DNA from: Chaetoceros tenuissimus
Lineage: Eukaryota; Bacillariophyta; Thalassiosirophyceae; Chaetocerotales; Chaetocerotaceae
Length of the DNA stretch: 64,000 nt
Assembly (NCBI GenBank): GCA_021927905.1
Contig: BLLK01000038.1
Coordinates: forward strand, 186,001-250,000
Direction of reading: 5' to 3'
Part shown: piece by piece, positions 63,074 through 64,000 of the stretch
Layout of the letters: each line of letters opens with the position of its first letter
Position numbering within the stretch: position 1 is the stretch's first letter
Translations under genes and position numbers: made by a program
Notes under the pieces: generated by a model
The model's input: only the letters and a program-made list of their open reading frames with translations
Told to the model about the DNA's origin: nothing
Database searches by the model: none

Positions 63074-64000
63074 ATGAGAGTGGAGCAAGTCGATGGTCTC
63101 CTAACTCTCTTCTACGATGGCTCCATCATAGATAATGCCGACATGAATTACGAGCACTACTGTACTTTGGACAACGAGGAAGATCGATCTGAAGAATGTA
63201 AAAAATATGTGAGAGAGCGATATTCATGGCAGCAAATAATAGTCATGGAAGGGGTCTCTATAATTCCAGACGGTACTTTCTACTTGTGCAAGAATATCAA
63301 GAGAGTCATCTTTTCCAGTACGGTGATTAGAATTGAAGAATCTGCATTTTTACTTTGTTCAAGTCTTGTATTTATCAAGTTATCGATACATCTGGAGTAC
63401 ATTGGAGAAAAGGCATTTGACTTTTGCAATCTCAAGAATGTCTTTCTTCCTCCAACATGTGAATGCATTGGCAAGAATTCATTTGCACGTAACGAGAATT
63501 TGACAATCTTCCATGTCCCTCGCCGAGTATGTATATGTAAAAATGCAGTTAAAGATACAAAACTGAAAAAAATTGCTTCAACTCTTAGTGAGGAGGATCA
63601 AAAGAATTGGATCAAGAGCATTAATGATAGTCCCAAGTGTCTACTTCATAAAATCTGCTGCGCTTATCAACCGACAGCGGAAGCTATCCATCAGATACTT
63701 CAAGATAGAGGACTCGAAGCTTTCTATGAAAAGAACTCTATTGGTATCTCGCCTGTTGAGTACTTGCAAGAGAATCCTTTTACTGACATCACAGAAGTGG
63801 ACATTGTTAGAAACTACAAGCAAGGTATTATTCCACCAAACACAATAGAAACGCTTCCTTTCATGCAAGGTGGTCAGTATCTCAGTGTTGCATCCAAAAT
63901 GAAGGTTGGTTTCGTTGGTGGTCTATTTACCCTATTCTACGATGGTTCAGATATTTACGATTATGACTTGAGTACCGAGTATTTTGAACCAGGACATCCT
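63074..64000 (+). CDS. BspA-like leucine-rich repeat protein, tandem unit (3' partial)
   Basis: From the ATG at 63074 the frame is open for 309 codons to the window end. The N-terminal part reads VDGLLTLFYDGS, then SWQQIIVMEGVSIIPDGTFY. LRR_5 repeats follow: RVIFSSTVIRIEESAFLLCS, FIKLSIHLEYIGEKAFDFCN, VFLPPTCECIGKNSFARNEN. The C-terminal block (KCLLHKICCAYQPTAEAIHQ, SIGISPVEYLQENPF) would normally end such a protein. Here it continues and restarts with MKVGFVGGLFTLFYDGS, a second copy of the N-terminal motif, so the gene encodes at least two full units. In other organisms BspA-like proteins are surface or adhesion proteins; no signal peptide is visible here and localisation is unknown. Related to the truncated copy at 25.8 kb. 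Confidence 0.85.
   Translation, partial: MRVEQVDGLLTLFYDGSIIDNADMNYEHYCTLDNEEDRSEECKKYVRERYSWQQIIVMEGVSIIPDGTFYLCKNIKRVIFSSTVIRIEESAFLLCSSLVFIKLSIHLEYIGEKAFDFCNLKNVFLPPTCECIGKNSFARNENLTIFHVPRRVCICKNAVKDTKLKKIASTLSEEDQKNWIKSINDSPKCLLHKICCAYQPTAEAIHQILQDRGLEAFYEKNSIGISPVEYLQENPFTDITEVDIVRNYKQGIIPPNTIETLPFMQGGQYLSVASKMKVGFVGGLFTLFYDGSDIYDYDLSTEYFEPGHP

Noticed and set aside
1-64000. CRISPR arrays, transposons, LTR or other viral elements, tRNA or rRNA genes
   Set aside because: I looked for regular spaced repeats, transposase, integrase or reverse-transcriptase motifs, terminal repeats and tRNA-like cloverleaf words and saw none. A tRNA scan was not possible by eye, so a missed tRNA cannot be excluded.

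Overview
This is an AT-rich nuclear window from a photosynthetic stramenopile, almost certainly a diatom and probably a centric one. The grounds are a fucoxanthin chlorophyll a/c antenna protein with a diatom-type bipartite plastid leader, other leaders ending in an A|F cleavage site, BspA-like leucine-rich repeat proteins of the kind expanded in centric diatoms, Cys-rich secreted modules ending in a CCxCGGG motif, short GT-AG introns (about 50-310 bp), and densely packed genes. Chaetoceros is my best guess at the genus; this is recollection of similar proteins, not a search result.

Layout. 0-9 kb: a ferric-reductase/NOX-type flavocytochrome cut by the left edge, a Ser-rich diatom protein, a secreted pepsin-type protease with a 13-nt first exon, and a Gln-rich multi-zinc-finger protein. 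10-17 kb: TRAPPII subunit TRS130/TRAPPC10, mitochondrial GrpE, and a PSTALRE-type CDK. 17-21 kb: two divergent YeeE/YedE-type sulfur-compound transporter paralogues around a perfect CRE palindrome; the minus-strand copy carries a frame-disturbing 4-bp duplication. 21-30 kb: a TMTC-like membrane/TPR protein, a plastid-type HSP70 lacking the substrate-binding domain, a truncated BspA-like relic, a transmembrane RING-H2 protein with a secreted-type ectodomain, and a TraB-like plastid protein. 30-35 kb: a calmodulin-like protein, two DUF2061 paralogues (one interrupted by a single UGA), and the antenna protein. 35-48 kb: PRPF6, NSA2, an alpha/beta hydrolase, a possible tubulin-tyrosine-ligase-like protein, an ABITRAM homologue, a trypsin-like protease, an unknown secreted protein and PTGES2. 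48.6-62.5 kb: one four-exon gene for a predicted 4,568-residue protein (SH3, low-complexity region, DUF3638/DUF3645 P-loop ATPase, EF-hands, Vps62-like C-terminus). 63 kb to the right edge: an open BspA-like gene that begins a second repeat unit.

Functional links are loose, as expected for a eukaryotic chromosome: housekeeping trafficking, splicing and ribosome-assembly genes alternate with plastid, secretory and lineage-specific genes. Many neighbours are head-to-head and share short promoters, or tail-to-tail with only tens of bases between stops. Three divergent promoters contain a CRE or its ACGTCA core. The least described object is the giant SH3/DUF3638 ATPase at 48.6-62.5 kb. I saw no tRNA, rRNA, CRISPR array, transposase or viral element.
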